NCBI GenBank assembly: GCA_023412915.1
Contig: JAEZRE010000020.1
Location: 124,001-188,000 of the forward strand
Source of the DNA: Bacillota bacterium
GTDB taxonomy: Bacteria > Bacillota > Clostridia > Acetivibrionales > DTU013
Reading direction: 5' to 3'
DNA length: 64,000 nucleotides
Shown: piece by piece, positions 36,092 to 45,214 of the stretch
Numbering within the stretch: the stretch's first letter is position 1
How the letters are laid out: each line of letters starts with the position of its first letter
The notes under the pieces: generated by a model
Database searches by the model: none
What the model saw: the letters and a program-made list of their open reading frames with translations, nothing else
What the model was told of the DNA's origin: nothing
Position numbers and translations under genes: made by a program

Positions 36092-36922
36092 ATGATCGAG
36101 ATCCCTGAGGCATTGACATTGGCAGAACAGCTCAACACCTTGGTTGCGGGTAAAAGGATATCCAATGTAACGGCGGCGAGTTCGCCTCACAAGTTCGCCT
36201 GGTATTACGGGGATCCACAAAAATACCACGAACTCCTGTCAGGCAAAAGAATCACGCATGCCAACGGCGTGGGATCGATGGTCGAGATATTTGCGGAAGA
36301 TGTCACTATACTTTTTGGAGAGGGCGTCGCACCCCGTTATCACCAGGAGCAGGACGCGCGTCCGTCGAAACATCAGCTTTTGATCGAATTCGAGGATTCC
36401 ACGGCATTGTCCGGGGTTGTACAGATGTACGGCGGACTTATGTGCGCCCACACCGGTGAATTGGATTATCAGTATTACAGGATAGCCGGGGAAAAACCCT
36501 CGCCGCTTACGGACGCTTTTGACGGTAAATATTTCTCGGACCTCATATCTGCAGGGGAAGTCCAAAAGCTGAGTCTAAAGGCGTTCCTTGCAACCGAACA
36601 GAGGATACCCGGCCTTGGCAACGGTGTTTTGCAGGATATACTGTTTAAAGCCGGGCTTCATCCGAAGTCGAAGGTAAGCTCATTGACAGCATCCGATAAG
36701 GAAAGACTCTTCTCATCAATAAGGGAGACACTTGCCGAAATGACCTTTAAAGGAGGCAGGGACACGGAGAAGGATCTGTTCGGGTGTTCCGGGGGATATG
36801 TTACCTATCTCAGCAAAAATACAGCGGGCAAACCCTGTCCCGTATGCGGGACGGTAATCAAAAAGGAAAACTACATGGGCGGAAGTATTTATTACTGCGC
36901 AGGCTGCCAGAAGCTGGCGTGA
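36092..36922 (+). CDS. Formamidopyrimidine-DNA glycosylase/Nei family protein
   Basis: A 276-residue member of the Fpg/Nei base-excision-repair family. It has the family's helix-two-turn-helix region (GLGNGVLQDILFKAGLHPKSK near 172) and the C-terminal zinc finger CPVC...CAGC near 250-270. The N terminus reads MIEIPEA rather than MPELPEV: Glu3 is kept but the catalytic Pro2 is Ile, so normal Schiff-base chemistry is not possible with that residue. It may use another residue or serve another function. AAGGAG precedes the ATG. A relative of this type occurs in other clostridia, to my recollection. Confidence 0.85.
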   Translation: MIEIPEALTLAEQLNTLVAGKRISNVTAASSPHKFAWYYGDPQKYHELLSGKRITHANGVGSMVEIFAEDVTILFGEGVAPRYHQEQDARPSKHQLLIEFEDSTALSGVVQMYGGLMCAHTGELDYQYYRIAGEKPSPLTDAFDGKYFSDLISAGEVQKLSLKAFLATEQRIPGLGNGVLQDILFKAGLHPKSKVSSLTASDKERLFSSIRETLAEMTFKGGRDTEKDLFGCSGGYVTYLSKNTAGKPCPVCGTVIKKENYMGGSIYYCAGCQKLA

Positions 36923-37008
36923 CAATGCCAGTGGCTGCCGTGATGCTCCCTGTTCCGTCGCTGCGGAAATATGGTAAAATAAAATCGTATATAAAGGGGG
37001 TTAAAATT

Positions 37009-37452
37009 ATGTCGTCTTTCTTCAAGGAATTCAAGGAATTTGCCGTAAAAGGCAATGTCATGGATCTGGCTATAGGTGTCATTATAGGCGGCGCTTTCGG
37101 CAAGATCGTGACTTCTGTCGTAAATGATCTGGTAATGCCCATAATTACACTGGTCACTGGTCCGATAAGTTTTGAAGATCTTTTCATTCAACTGGACGGA
37201 AAGGAAAAATGGGATACATTAGCGCTTGCCAAGGAACACTCTGCTCCGACTCTTAATTATGGCTTATTTATTACTAATATAATCGATTTTCTCATCATCG
37301 CGTTGGTCATATTCATATTCATAAAACAGATAAACAGGTTCAAAAAGAAACCCGAACCCGCGCCCGTCACAACAAAGGAATGCCCTTACTGCAAAACGTC
37401 GATCCACCTGGAAGCCATAAAATGTCCTAATTGCACCGCCGACCTGAAGTGA
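37009..37452 (+). CDS. mscL: Large-conductance mechanosensitive channel MscL
   Basis: This membrane channel opens under hypo-osmotic stress. The N terminus FFKEFKEFAVKGNVMDLAIGV is followed by a first membrane helix with the gate, a periplasmic loop, and a second helix (about 83-106). The C terminus carries an unusual zinc-ribbon tail (CPYC near 123, CPNC near 139) after the normal end of MscL. ATG at 37009 has AAGGGGG upstream; the longer frame from 36784 overlaps the glycosylase gene and is not used. 147 residues in all. Confidence 0.94.
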   Translation: MSSFFKEFKEFAVKGNVMDLAIGVIIGGAFGKIVTSVVNDLVMPIITLVTGPISFEDLFIQLDGKEKWDTLALAKEHSAPTLNYGLFITNIIDFLIIALVIFIFIKQINRFKKKPEPAPVTTKECPYCKTSIHLEAIKCPNCTADLK

Positions 37453-37606
37453 TCCGGACAACTGGGACAGGGCATTGACCGGATACGCGATACTTGTATG
37501 ATACCTTCGTGATATATGCAAGTTACCTTTCATTCTATCGAGACTGCCGACTATTGTGTTATAAAGGCGATCTGTGGGTAAAATAACACTGGAAGGAGGC
37601 ATGATC

Positions 37607-38347
37607 ATGGGCTTTTATGAACGGATCGCGCCGTATTATGACGAGATTTTCCCGGCAGGGGAGGAGCAACTGGAGTTTATCAGACGTGCCGCGGGGAGGC
37701 CGCCCAAAAGATTGCTGGACATAGCCTGCGGTTCGGGTACGTATTCCGTCAGGCTGGCGCAGGACGGGTACGAGGTATGGGCATGCGACGCCGACCGCAA
37801 AATGGTTGAACTGGCCGGGAAGAAGGCCGCCGATATGAATACGCCGGTGAATGTTTTCATGTCCGACATGCTGGAGCTTGATCGAAATATTAGCATCAAG
37901 TTCGACAGCGTGTTTTGCATAGGCAATTCCATCGTTCACCTTGGCAGCGCCGACCAGATAAGTAAAGCTGTGATGCAGATGAAAGGCCTGTTGAACGCAG
38001 ATGGAAATCTTTTATTGCAGATAATTAATTTTGACCGTGTCCTTGAAAAAGGGATCACAAGTCTTCCAACTATCTCAAATGCTGAAAGGAAGCTTGAATT
38101 CAAGAGAAATTACAGCCTCGACGAAAGCTCGCGGCTGATCCATTTCGACACGATCCTTACGGTTGAGGAAAATGACCGGACAACAAGGCTGGAAAACAGG
38201 GTGGAGCTATTTCCGCTGAGAGCCCGGGACCTGCGCGAAATATTGGAAGGAGCGGGATTCCGGACTATAAGCTTTTTCGGCGGGTTCAACGAAGAGGCGT
38301 ACGAACCGGCCGATTCGTTTCTGCTGGTAGCTTTGGCCAAGGTCTAG
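37607..38347 (+). CDS. Class I SAM-dependent methyltransferase
   Basis: The protein has motif I LLDIACGSGTYSVRLA near residue 38, then WACDAD, and a later FRTISFFGGFNEEAY ending typical of small-molecule methyltransferases of the Methyltransf_25 type. The substrate is unknown. ATG at 37607 is 7 bases after GGAAGGAGG; two earlier start codons are either too close to it or upstream. About 150 bases separate it from mscL, so it is probably transcribed independently. Confidence 0.85.
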   Translation: MGFYERIAPYYDEIFPAGEEQLEFIRRAAGRPPKRLLDIACGSGTYSVRLAQDGYEVWACDADRKMVELAGKKAADMNTPVNVFMSDMLELDRNISIKFDSVFCIGNSIVHLGSADQISKAVMQMKGLLNADGNLLLQIINFDRVLEKGITSLPTISNAERKLEFKRNYSLDESSRLIHFDTILTVEENDRTTRLENRVELFPLRARDLREILEGAGFRTISFFGGFNEEAYEPADSFLLVALAKV

Positions 38348-38349
38348 CG

Positions 38350-38372
38350 GGGACGGGCTGTCGCCCTGTCCC
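38350..38372. terminator. Hairpin between convergent genes
   Basis: GGGACGGGC and GCCCTGTCCC pair with one bulged base over TGTC. There is no clear T tract, so termination is uncertain. Confidence 0.35.
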
Positions 38373-38392
38373 ATTGCCCGGCCTGCTCCGGC

Positions 38393-39475
38393 TTATCTGA
38401 CCAGCCGTACGCTTTCATCGAAGGTTGTCGTGAAAAGTGTATCCGAGTCTGAACTGTACACGTCCAAACCGCCGTTGAAAATAAGCCTTTTGGCTACTAT
38501 CCTGCCGTTTACCGTATGCGCGCCGTTATTGAATATGACTGTGCCGTTGGGCGCATAAAATGTGCCGTTTACGACGGCGCTGGTATTGTTGATTGTGATA
38601 TCGCCGTATTGCGAGTATATGCAGATGGAGGATTCCTCGGACGCATCGTAGACTACGGAATTGTTGAATATGATATTGCTTGTAGCCATGATAGTTCCTA
38701 TGCCGGAGAACTTATCACAGTTGAAATTGATGTGGCCGTTTACGTAAATAGCCGAATCGAGGAATATGTCGCTGTTGAAATTTTGACTCGTGCTGTAGTA
38801 GGTCCCGGCGCTTTGCGCCAGCTGCCTTATTTCTGCAGAGAAATCGGGCATTTCTATAAAATCGCTGTTTGGCAGCTTTTCCCCGATAGTCACCCTGTCA
38901 CCGTTAAGCGTTATCCTTCCGACGGTATCCAAAGCCCCGCTGATCTGAAGAGAATCGTGGTTGCCGTTGTACCGGAAACCGTTGTTGGAATGCACGCTGC
39001 CTACGATGTGAGTAGCCTGTCCGTTGGAATTTATGCAGAGCTCGTCGTTCCTGCTGCCCGAGAAAACGGCATAGTCAAAGGCTCCCTTAATATATCTACC
39101 GCCTTTCTCCGCTGTGGCGTCAGCTTTGATAGCTACGCTGTTTATACCAAGTACCCGGGCAAACGTATAATTCATATTTTGAACAGCTACCACTGTAATC
39201 TGCCTGTTACTGCCTGTAAATTGTACGTTTATATCGGCGCTCCCGAAGCCGTTCTGTTCCATATAATTTCTGGCTGTAACGTCGGCGGCGGCTGTGTCGG
39301 GCAGGTCCTGCGCGGCGGCGAGCGTCGCGGAATCCACGGCGTTTTGCATCTTGTTCTTTTCGAGGCTTGCCCTGCCGATATCCACAACAAGAGCGCAGAA
39401 GCTCAAGATTGTGGACATCATTATTATTGTTATGACTGCGGTGCTGCCTTTCCTGCTTTTATAATTCAAATACAT
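38393..39475 (-). CDS. TadG-like surface protein (Flp-pilus type N terminus)
   Basis: A 360-residue protein beginning with a short basic stretch and one N-terminal hydrophobic helix (STAVITIIMMSTILSFCALVVDIGRA, about residues 10-35), typical of the TadE/TadG-type pseudopilin-like membrane anchor, followed by NKMQNAVDSATLAAA, the TadG signature. The rest is Asn-, Gly- and Ser-rich with repeated NGxI/NN patterns (INGHINFN, VNGTFYAPNGT), suggesting a beta-helix exposed outside the cell. ATG at 39475 is preceded by AAGGGGGTG. No other tad genes lie near, so partners must be elsewhere. Confidence 0.8.
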   Translation of the reverse strand: MYLNYKSRKGSTAVITIIMMSTILSFCALVVDIGRASLEKNKMQNAVDSATLAAAQDLPDTAAADVTARNYMEQNGFGSADINVQFTGSNRQITVVAVQNMNYTFARVLGINSVAIKADATAEKGGRYIKGAFDYAVFSGSRNDELCINSNGQATHIVGSVHSNNGFRYNGNHDSLQISGALDTVGRITLNGDRVTIGEKLPNSDFIEMPDFSAEIRQLAQSAGTYYSTSQNFNSDIFLDSAIYVNGHINFNCDKFSGIGTIMATSNIIFNNSVVYDASEESSICIYSQYGDITINNTSAVVNGTFYAPNGTVIFNNGAHTVNGRIVAKRLIFNGGLDVYSSDSDTLFTTTFDESVRLVR

Positions 39476-39653
39476 ATGGGACACCCCCTTAATAATAATT
39501 CTAGGGACATATTTTATTAAAAGAAAGGTGCCAAGGTCACTTTGAAAATAGGGAATTAGTACTATTTTTAGTCTGCGTATTCAGGTATAATAACCTTGCG
39601 AAAGCGATCGGTATTTAGCCGGTACCGGATTGATGGGTCAAAGGAGTATGTAA

Positions 39654-40079
39654 ATGATTGAAATAATAAAAGTGAAAAACGACAGGGAATTGGAGCTTGC
39701 TTACGATATCAGGCGAGAGGTGTTCATCAGAGAACAGGGCGTGCCCGAAAAGCTTGAAATGGATGATTTGGATAAGGATGCAATACATGTCCTGGCGTTG
39801 GTTGACGGAGAACCGGCAGGCTGCGGCAGACTTCTTCTGGAAGGAAAGGACGCAAAGCTCGGAAGGGTAGCGGTGAAAAAGGCCATGCGCAGGACCGGGA
39901 TCGGAAACGGTATCTGCAGGCTGCTTATGACCCTTGCAGCCGAAAGAGGAGTGCAAAAGCTCCATATAAACGCCCAACTATCCGCTGTGGATTTTTACAC
40001 TCAACTCGGCTTTGAAAAGGTCGGAGAGACTTTTATGGAAGCGGGTATCGAACACGTCGGGATGGAAAAGACGCTTTAG
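39654..40079 (+). CDS. GNAT acetyltransferase, ElaA/YjcF-like
   Basis: A 141-residue acetyltransferase with RREVFIREQGVPE near residue 22, RVAVKKAMRRTGIGNGI near 76 (acetyl-CoA loop) and FYTQLGFEKVGETFMEAGIEH near 112, the features of the YjcF/ElaA group. The substrate is unknown. AAAGGAG lies upstream of the ATG. Its stop overlaps the convergent ferredoxin-like gene by 4 bases. Confidence 0.9.
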   Translation: MIEIIKVKNDRELELAYDIRREVFIREQGVPEKLEMDDLDKDAIHVLALVDGEPAGCGRLLLEGKDAKLGRVAVKKAMRRTGIGNGICRLLMTLAAERGVQKLHINAQLSAVDFYTQLGFEKVGETFMEAGIEHVGMEKTL

Positions 40080-40873
40080 GCGTCGAGTATGTTGCCATCC
40101 GTCCCAATGGTTACTATATTCCAGGGTATCATTTTGCCGCTGCTGATGAGCGCATTTCTAACCGCATTGGCAATACCGCCGCAGCACGGCACCTCCATGC
40201 GGAGGACGGTCACGCTTTTGATATTGTGGCCGGCAATTATCGCGGCCAGTTTTTCGGAGTAATCGATTTCATCCAGTTTGGGGCAGCCGATCAGTGTTAT
40301 CCTGTTTCTCATAAAATCCTGGTGTATATTTGCGTAGGCATATGCGGTACAATCGGCGGCAATCAGCAAATGCGCATTTTCAAAATAAGGCGCTCCCACC
40401 GGTACGAGCTTGATCTGGCAAGGCCATTGGCCAAGCTGGGATTCGGCCCTTGTATTTGTGCCGCCGGCGTTTGCGCTTATATTTAATTCGTTCCTTGGGC
40501 TCTCGGTTATGCTTCTGCCGATAACGCGCGCGCGCGAGCCCGGACATCCGGAATGCATCGGAACAGCCTGGCTGCCTGCTTCAGCTGCCGGCTTTACCGG
40601 TGCGGCTTCGGCTACTGCTCCTGCTTTAGCCGTAGTTCCCTCCAGATGTGCTTTGACAGCCTCTTCGTCATACGCGGCCGCCTCGCGGTCTTCAATCGTT
40701 ATTGCTCCCGTGGGGCACTCCGGCAGGCAATTCCCGAGACCGTCACAATAGCTGTCCGATATCAGCTTCGCCTTTCCGTCCACCAGCTTTAGGGCGCCCT
40801 CATGGCAAGCGTTTATGCAAAGCCCGCACCCTGTGCATTTTTCTTCATCTATGGTTATTATTTTCCTCTGCAT
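40076..40873 (-). CDS. Ferredoxin-like 4Fe-4S protein with extra C-terminal domain
   Basis: The first 60 residues are a two-cluster ferredoxin: CTGCGLCINAC near 13 and a second set CDGLGNCLPEC near 43, the second spaced differently from the standard CxxCxxC. A linker rich in Ala and Pro follows, then a C-terminal region with CPGSRAR near 118 and CCGG near 243. The family is common in anaerobes with an unassigned electron-transfer or sensing role. GGAGG precedes the start on the reverse strand. It stands alone; the region upstream (40874-41222) holds the foldback described separately. Confidence 0.85.
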   Translation of the reverse strand: MQRKIITIDEEKCTGCGLCINACHEGALKLVDGKAKLISDSYCDGLGNCLPECPTGAITIEDREAAAYDEEAVKAHLEGTTAKAGAVAEAAPVKPAAEAGSQAVPMHSGCPGSRARVIGRSITESPRNELNISANAGGTNTRAESQLGQWPCQIKLVPVGAPYFENAHLLIAADCTAYAYANIHQDFMRNRITLIGCPKLDEIDYSEKLAAIIAGHNIKSVTVLRMEVPCCGGIANAVRNALISSGKMIPWNIVTIGTDGNILDA

Positions 40874-40995
40874 TTTAACTCCTCCTTAAATTGCTTATAA
40901 AGCTTAATTACTATCACTCTGTCTCGATTTAAGCTTATTGTAATACATAGCCGAATACTTTTCGGTAACCAGGGTTACGAATAATTAATGCTTGA

Positions 40996-41215
40996 GTCAA
41001 TACGGCAGGTGTATGTATCATAAAATGAGTAGCTGCAGTTTCTTATACTTTGACGCGGTTCGAACATGGCAACAGGTACCACAACCGCCCACACGGATGT
41101 GGGCGGCGCCGGACGTGAAGCATGGATGCTGAATGTCCCGCGCCTATGTTCGAACAAATCAAAGTATTAGAAACTGAGCACGCAATGAATTGATACACTA
41201 ACCTGCCGTATTGAC
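40996..41215. repeat. 220-bp imperfect foldback (MITE-like or structured RNA)
   Basis: The ends are perfect 15-bp inverted repeats (GTCAATACGGCAGGT, 40996-41010, against 41201-41215). Moving inward the arms go on pairing over about 75 bases: GTATCA, CAGTTTCT..ATACTTTGA, then GTTCGAACAT (41058-41067 against 41146-41155). The centre holds a separate hairpin CCGCCCACA-CGGA-TGTGGGCGG (41085-41106). No protein is encoded and I see no clear target duplication. It fills the gap between two reverse-strand genes and could also terminate or process their transcripts. Confidence 0.75.
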
Positions 41216-41222
41216 GATTAGT

Positions 41223-42794
41223 CTACACTATGAAATCCGTGCCGCTTTTCCCGACATCGCCTTGGGCCTCGGTGGGCTTGATGCATTCGAGTGCGGGTCC
41301 CTCTATGATATCGCCCTTATAAGTGAATCTCGAACCGTGGCACGGGCAGTCCCAGGACAGCTCTGCGGAATTCCACTTCAGTTCGCAGCCGATATGGGTG
41401 CAGGTGCTGCTTACGAAATGCAGCTCGCCGTCCAAATCTCTGTACATGCCGACCTTGTAGCCGCCAGCCTCTGTAATAAACGCCTCGCCCTTCTCTATGT
41501 CTTTTGTACCTTCAGGGATGTTCAGCTTGCCCTGGATATAATTCTTGGCGACGTCGGTGTTTTCTGCAATGAAGTTTTTCGCAGATGCGGCCGGAGTGAA
41601 CCTTGACGGGCTGAAAACGTCCTCCCACGGGCTTTCGCCCTTCAGTATCAGATCCGATATGATCATTGCCGCGGCAGTGCCGTTGCTCATGCCCCATTTT
41701 TGAAAGCCTGTGGCGACATATATCCTGTTTTTCCCCGACGTCATATGTCCGACCATCGGTATTTCATCCATCGACGTGTAGTCCTGCGCAGACCACCTGT
41801 AGGGTATATCGGTTACATTATAGTTCGCCTGCGCGAAATCGCCGCATATATTGTAAAACTGCTTCGTATCTCCTCCATGCCCGGTTTTGTGCCTCTCGCC
41901 GCCAATCAGCAGCAGGTCGCCTTCCTTGCAATAATGGGCACGCAGCGTGCGGGAGGGGTCCTCGGCGTTGATGTACATGCCCTCCGGAAGCTTGTCGGTA
42001 ATACGTACGCCCAGCAGGTAGGTGCGTTCAGGGTATACCCTGGCGAAATACAGCCCCGGTTTATCGTAAAAGGGATAACGGGTTGCCTGTACTATACTTT
42101 TGGCACGAATCTTTTTACCGCTGTCCGTAATTGCCGTATGGATGTCCTTGCCCTCTTCTATGTCTACGACGCGGGTGTTTTCATAAATGCGGCAATCCTC
42201 GCCTTCGATGATCGACGCAAGCGCAAGCAGGTATTTACGGGGATGGAAGCAGGCCTGGTCGGAAAACCTTTCAAGGCATTTTACCTTGAAAGGGAGCTCA
42301 TGCTCTTCGGTAAATTCTGCCGGCAGCCCAAGCTTTGAAGCCGTTTTAATTTCGTCTTCTATTTTCTGTACATATTTCTCGTCTTCTGTAAATACGTAGG
42401 CTGGCGCTCTTCTATAGTCGCAGTCTATGTTGTTTTCCTTGATGATTTTCTCTACGAGGCCGATGGCCTCCTGATTGGCGTCCGCGTACTGGCGCGCTTT
42501 TTCTTCGCCGACGGCGTTGACCAGCTTGTAATATTTGAGCGAATGCTGGGAAGTTATTTTGGCAGTCGTATGTCCCGATCCGCCTTTGACAATTTTATTC
42601 GAGTCGATTACAGCTACTCTTACCCCCGCTTTCTTAAGCAAGTATGCCGTGGTAATTCCTGTAATTCCGCCTCCAATGATGGCGACGTCCACGTCCAGGT
42701 CATCCTCGACCTTTGGATAATCGGTAGCCTGTGTAGATGCTATCCACAGCGAGACCGGCACATCGGTGAGTCCTGCTTTATCATGTGTATCCAT
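41223..42794 (-). CDS. FAD-dependent oxidoreductase with C-terminal Rieske domain
   Basis: A 523-residue protein. The N-terminal DAO-type FAD domain has DVAIIGGGITGITTAYLL near residue 33. The C-terminal 90 residues are a Rieske [2Fe-2S] domain with CTHIGC and CPCHGS (near 466 and 485), the complete two-Cys two-His cluster. This fusion occurs in many Gram-positive bacteria; the substrate is unsettled but the predicted role is electron transfer between an amino-group or small organic substrate and the cluster. Single gene, with GGAGGATTG ahead of the start. Confidence 0.92.
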   Translation of the reverse strand: MDTHDKAGLTDVPVSLWIASTQATDYPKVEDDLDVDVAIIGGGITGITTAYLLKKAGVRVAVIDSNKIVKGGSGHTTAKITSQHSLKYYKLVNAVGEEKARQYADANQEAIGLVEKIIKENNIDCDYRRAPAYVFTEDEKYVQKIEDEIKTASKLGLPAEFTEEHELPFKVKCLERFSDQACFHPRKYLLALASIIEGEDCRIYENTRVVDIEEGKDIHTAITDSGKKIRAKSIVQATRYPFYDKPGLYFARVYPERTYLLGVRITDKLPEGMYINAEDPSRTLRAHYCKEGDLLLIGGERHKTGHGGDTKQFYNICGDFAQANYNVTDIPYRWSAQDYTSMDEIPMVGHMTSGKNRIYVATGFQKWGMSNGTAAAMIISDLILKGESPWEDVFSPSRFTPAASAKNFIAENTDVAKNYIQGKLNIPEGTKDIEKGEAFITEAGGYKVGMYRDLDGELHFVSSTCTHIGCELKWNSAELSWDCPCHGSRFTYKGDIIEGPALECIKPTEAQGDVGKSGTDFIV

Positions 42795-42874
42795 ATCAAT
42801 CCTCCGATATTTTCTTTGTACATTAGCTTATACATGTTAATATGATTTGCCAAAAATATCGTTTAATACAATCA

Positions 42875-42907
42875 AAAACCACAGTCGCGCCGAGCGTCTG
42901 TGGTTTT
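42875..42907 (-). terminator. Terminator of the DUF1189 gene
   Basis: AAAACCACAG and CTGTGGTTTT form a 10-bp stem over a G+C-rich 13-base loop; read on the reverse strand it is followed by TTTTTG. It serves the gene ending at 42966. Confidence 0.75.
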
Positions 42908-42965
42908 CAAACAGGATTTATTAAAGATAAAGCGGCTGCGATGAAACGGCAAGGCCTGAGGACTG

Positions 42966-43787
42966 TCAGCCCATTCCATCCGTATTGCCGGGGTCTGTCA
43001 TGTTGTTGAAATCGGTGCTGTCGATTTCCCTTTTAATAGAATTGATCGCTCCGAATACATAAACGATCGCAATAACGTAAAATAGCAGCCATTTATAGGG
43101 GAAAACCGGCAATGCAAGATCCAGTATGGTGCCCAGGATAAGAGGCAGCGTCATGGAATAAACGCTTATCTTGAATATGCTGCGGTAGGTGAGCCTCGTA
43201 TTTCTCGCCGAATTTATGATCATGCCGAAAAGGCTTACTATCAGCGCAGTGATGAATTTACCGCAGACGATGAATATTCCCACGAAAACGATTGCTATGT
43301 TGACGAACGGCTTAATCATAGGTAAGGATTGCTGAACCATCTGACGGTTTATGACCATACCCTGGAATTGGCTGAAATCCGTTTCACTTCTGTTGACATA
43401 GCTCTTTGAAATTATTTTATCGCTCGTGATTAGTATTGCGGTATCATAACCGTTGAGTATCCTTTCGTCCGCGCTCGGCGAGGTATCGATAATGATGGGA
43501 GTCGTACCGTCCTCTATTATGATCGGCATTTTGCCGCTTACTTCGAGTTTGCCGTCTGCAAGCTGAAAATCGGGAATTTTACCGGATATCCCGGTTATTA
43601 CATCATCGATGATTTTGCTGCTCGCTATTCCGGCTTGTACTGAAATTATGGCAGCGATAACCATGGTTATGAGAAGCAGATATACGACTGCTTTGCTTGT
43701 GCTCTGCCGCAGAAAATATCTGTACTTGCCGAAGCTTGTTATACTATAGTACAAACGACTGAAAAACCCAAGATTTGATTCGTCCAT
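42966..43787 (-). CDS. DUF1189 membrane protein
   Basis: A 273-residue membrane protein with one N-terminal helix (about 33-55), a large extracellular domain (about 60-155), and three or four membrane helices in the second half. The start FFSRLYYSITSFGKYRYFLRQST and the domain order match DUF1189 proteins, common in clostridia; some relatives affect cell-envelope or sugar-transport functions, but none is established here. GGAGGAC precedes the start on the reverse strand. Confidence 0.8.
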   Translation of the reverse strand: MDESNLGFFSRLYYSITSFGKYRYFLRQSTSKAVVYLLLITMVIAAIISVQAGIASSKIIDDVITGISGKIPDFQLADGKLEVSGKMPIIIEDGTTPIIIDTSPSADERILNGYDTAILITSDKIISKSYVNRSETDFSQFQGMVINRQMVQQSLPMIKPFVNIAIVFVGIFIVCGKFITALIVSLFGMIINSARNTRLTYRSIFKISVYSMTLPLILGTILDLALPVFPYKWLLFYVIAIVYVFGAINSIKREIDSTDFNNMTDPGNTDGMG

Positions 43788-43972
43788 AAAGTCCTCCCGA
43801 TTATTTTTTCCTGCTTATTATACTATTTTGATACGTGCGCGGCAACCGAAGTGTCTGCCCGAAACCGATATCGTATAATAACAGATTGAAATCAGATATA
43901 TTTGAAACCTTATATAATGATATACTATATAGGAGTTTATTGCTATATAAAAGGAAATAATGGGAGGAGCAA

Positions 43973-45214
43973 ATGTCAAAGCTTCATTTGATAGCCACTT
44001 CAGCTTTCGGGATAGAAGCGGTGGTAGGAAGAGAATTGAATTGGCTGGGTTACGGCGATCAGCAGATCGAAAACGGCAGAGTAACTTTCGCGGGCGACGA
44101 GGAGGCCATATGCAGGTCTAATATCTGGCTCCGCTGCGCAGACCGTGTATTGCTTAAAATGGGAGAATTCAAGGCGCTTACCTTTGACGAGCTTTTCGAG
44201 GGAACGAAGGCGCTGCCCTGGGACGAATGGCTGCCGGAAAATGCGGAATTTCCAGTCGAAGGCAAATCGGTGGATTCGAAGCTAACGAGTGTGCCGGATT
44301 GCCAGGCTATTGTCAAAAAGGCGATCGTGGAAAAGCTGAAGCAAAGATACAAAAAACAGTGGTTTGAGGAAACCGGACCGCTTTATAAAATAGAAGTAAG
44401 CCTGCTTAAGGATACCGCAACGCTAACGATAGACACAACCGGCCCCGGGCTTCACAAACGAGGCTACAGGAAGCTGGTGACAGGCGCGCCTCTCAAGGAG
44501 ACTCTCGCCGCGGCCATGCTCATGATCAGCAGATGGAAGCCGGACCGGGCGCTGATAGATCCGTTCTGCGGCTCAGGAACCATACCTGTCGAAGCTGCCC
44601 TGATAGCGCGCAATATGGCGCCCGGAGCAAAGCGCAGCTTCACCGCCGAAGGCTGGAGCCAGACTCCCGCCGGATTATGGACCAAAGCCAGGGAGGAAGC
44701 TGCCGATAAGATAAACAAGTCGACTGAATTGAGGATACACGGTTCGGACATAGACGACGAGGTCATAAGCCTTGCGCGTTACCATGCGGCACAGGCCGGA
44801 GTAGCTGAAGACATACATTTGCAGCGGCTTCCGGCTTCCGAAATCAGTTCGAGATACCAATACGGGTTCATTATCTGTAATCCGCCGTATGGAGAAAGAC
44901 TTGGGGAAATGCCCGAGGTAGAGCGTTTGTACAGGGAACTCGGAACGGTTTTCAAACGTTTCGACACCTGGTCCTTTTACGTTATCACCTCCCACCAGCG
45001 GTTCGAGCAGCTTGTCGGAAGAAGGGCGGACAAGAAACGCAAGCTTTACAACGGACGCATAATGTGCAACTATTACCAGTTCTTCGGGCCACCGCCCCGG
45101 TTGCATGGGCGAGCAGATGACGGAGTCATCGACCAGCCCCGGATGCATGGGCGAACAGATGACGGAGTCATCGGCCAGCCGTCAAGGCACGTCGCCGATG
45201 AGCCTGCGGAGTGA
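43973..45214 (+). CDS. 23S rRNA (guanine-N2)-methyltransferase-like protein, THUMP-RlmL family
   Basis: An RNA methyltransferase with an N-terminal THUMP domain (about 1-155) and a C-terminal Rossmann methyltransferase domain: DPFCGSGTIPVEAA near residue 196, GSDIDDEV near 260 and the catalytic FIICNPPYGERL near 302. This matches YpsC/RlmL-N proteins that modify 23S rRNA. The last 40 residues (RLHGRADDGVIDQP, then RMHGRTDDGVIGQP) are a tandem duplication not normal for the family. GGAGG precedes the start. Confidence 0.9.
   Translation: MSKLHLIATSAFGIEAVVGRELNWLGYGDQQIENGRVTFAGDEEAICRSNIWLRCADRVLLKMGEFKALTFDELFEGTKALPWDEWLPENAEFPVEGKSVDSKLTSVPDCQAIVKKAIVEKLKQRYKKQWFEETGPLYKIEVSLLKDTATLTIDTTGPGLHKRGYRKLVTGAPLKETLAAAMLMISRWKPDRALIDPFCGSGTIPVEAALIARNMAPGAKRSFTAEGWSQTPAGLWTKAREEAADKINKSTELRIHGSDIDDEVISLARYHAAQAGVAEDIHLQRLPASEISSRYQYGFIICNPPYGERLGEMPEVERLYRELGTVFKRFDTWSFYVITSHQRFEQLVGRRADKKRKLYNGRIMCNYYQFFGPPPRLHGRADDGVIDQPRMHGRTDDGVIGQPSRHVADEPAE
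45098..45181 (+). repeat. Tandem 42-bp duplication in the RlmL-like gene tail
   Basis: Two 42-bp units (45098-45139 and 45140-45181) differ at 4 positions and encode two 14-residue repeats at the protein's C terminus. Each contains the palindrome ATGACGGAGTCAT (one central mismatch). Confidence 0.85.

Noticed and set aside
38516..39520. 334-residue plus-strand frame
   Set aside because: Shadow of the reverse-strand TadG-like gene: no ribosome-binding site and a composition unlike a real protein.
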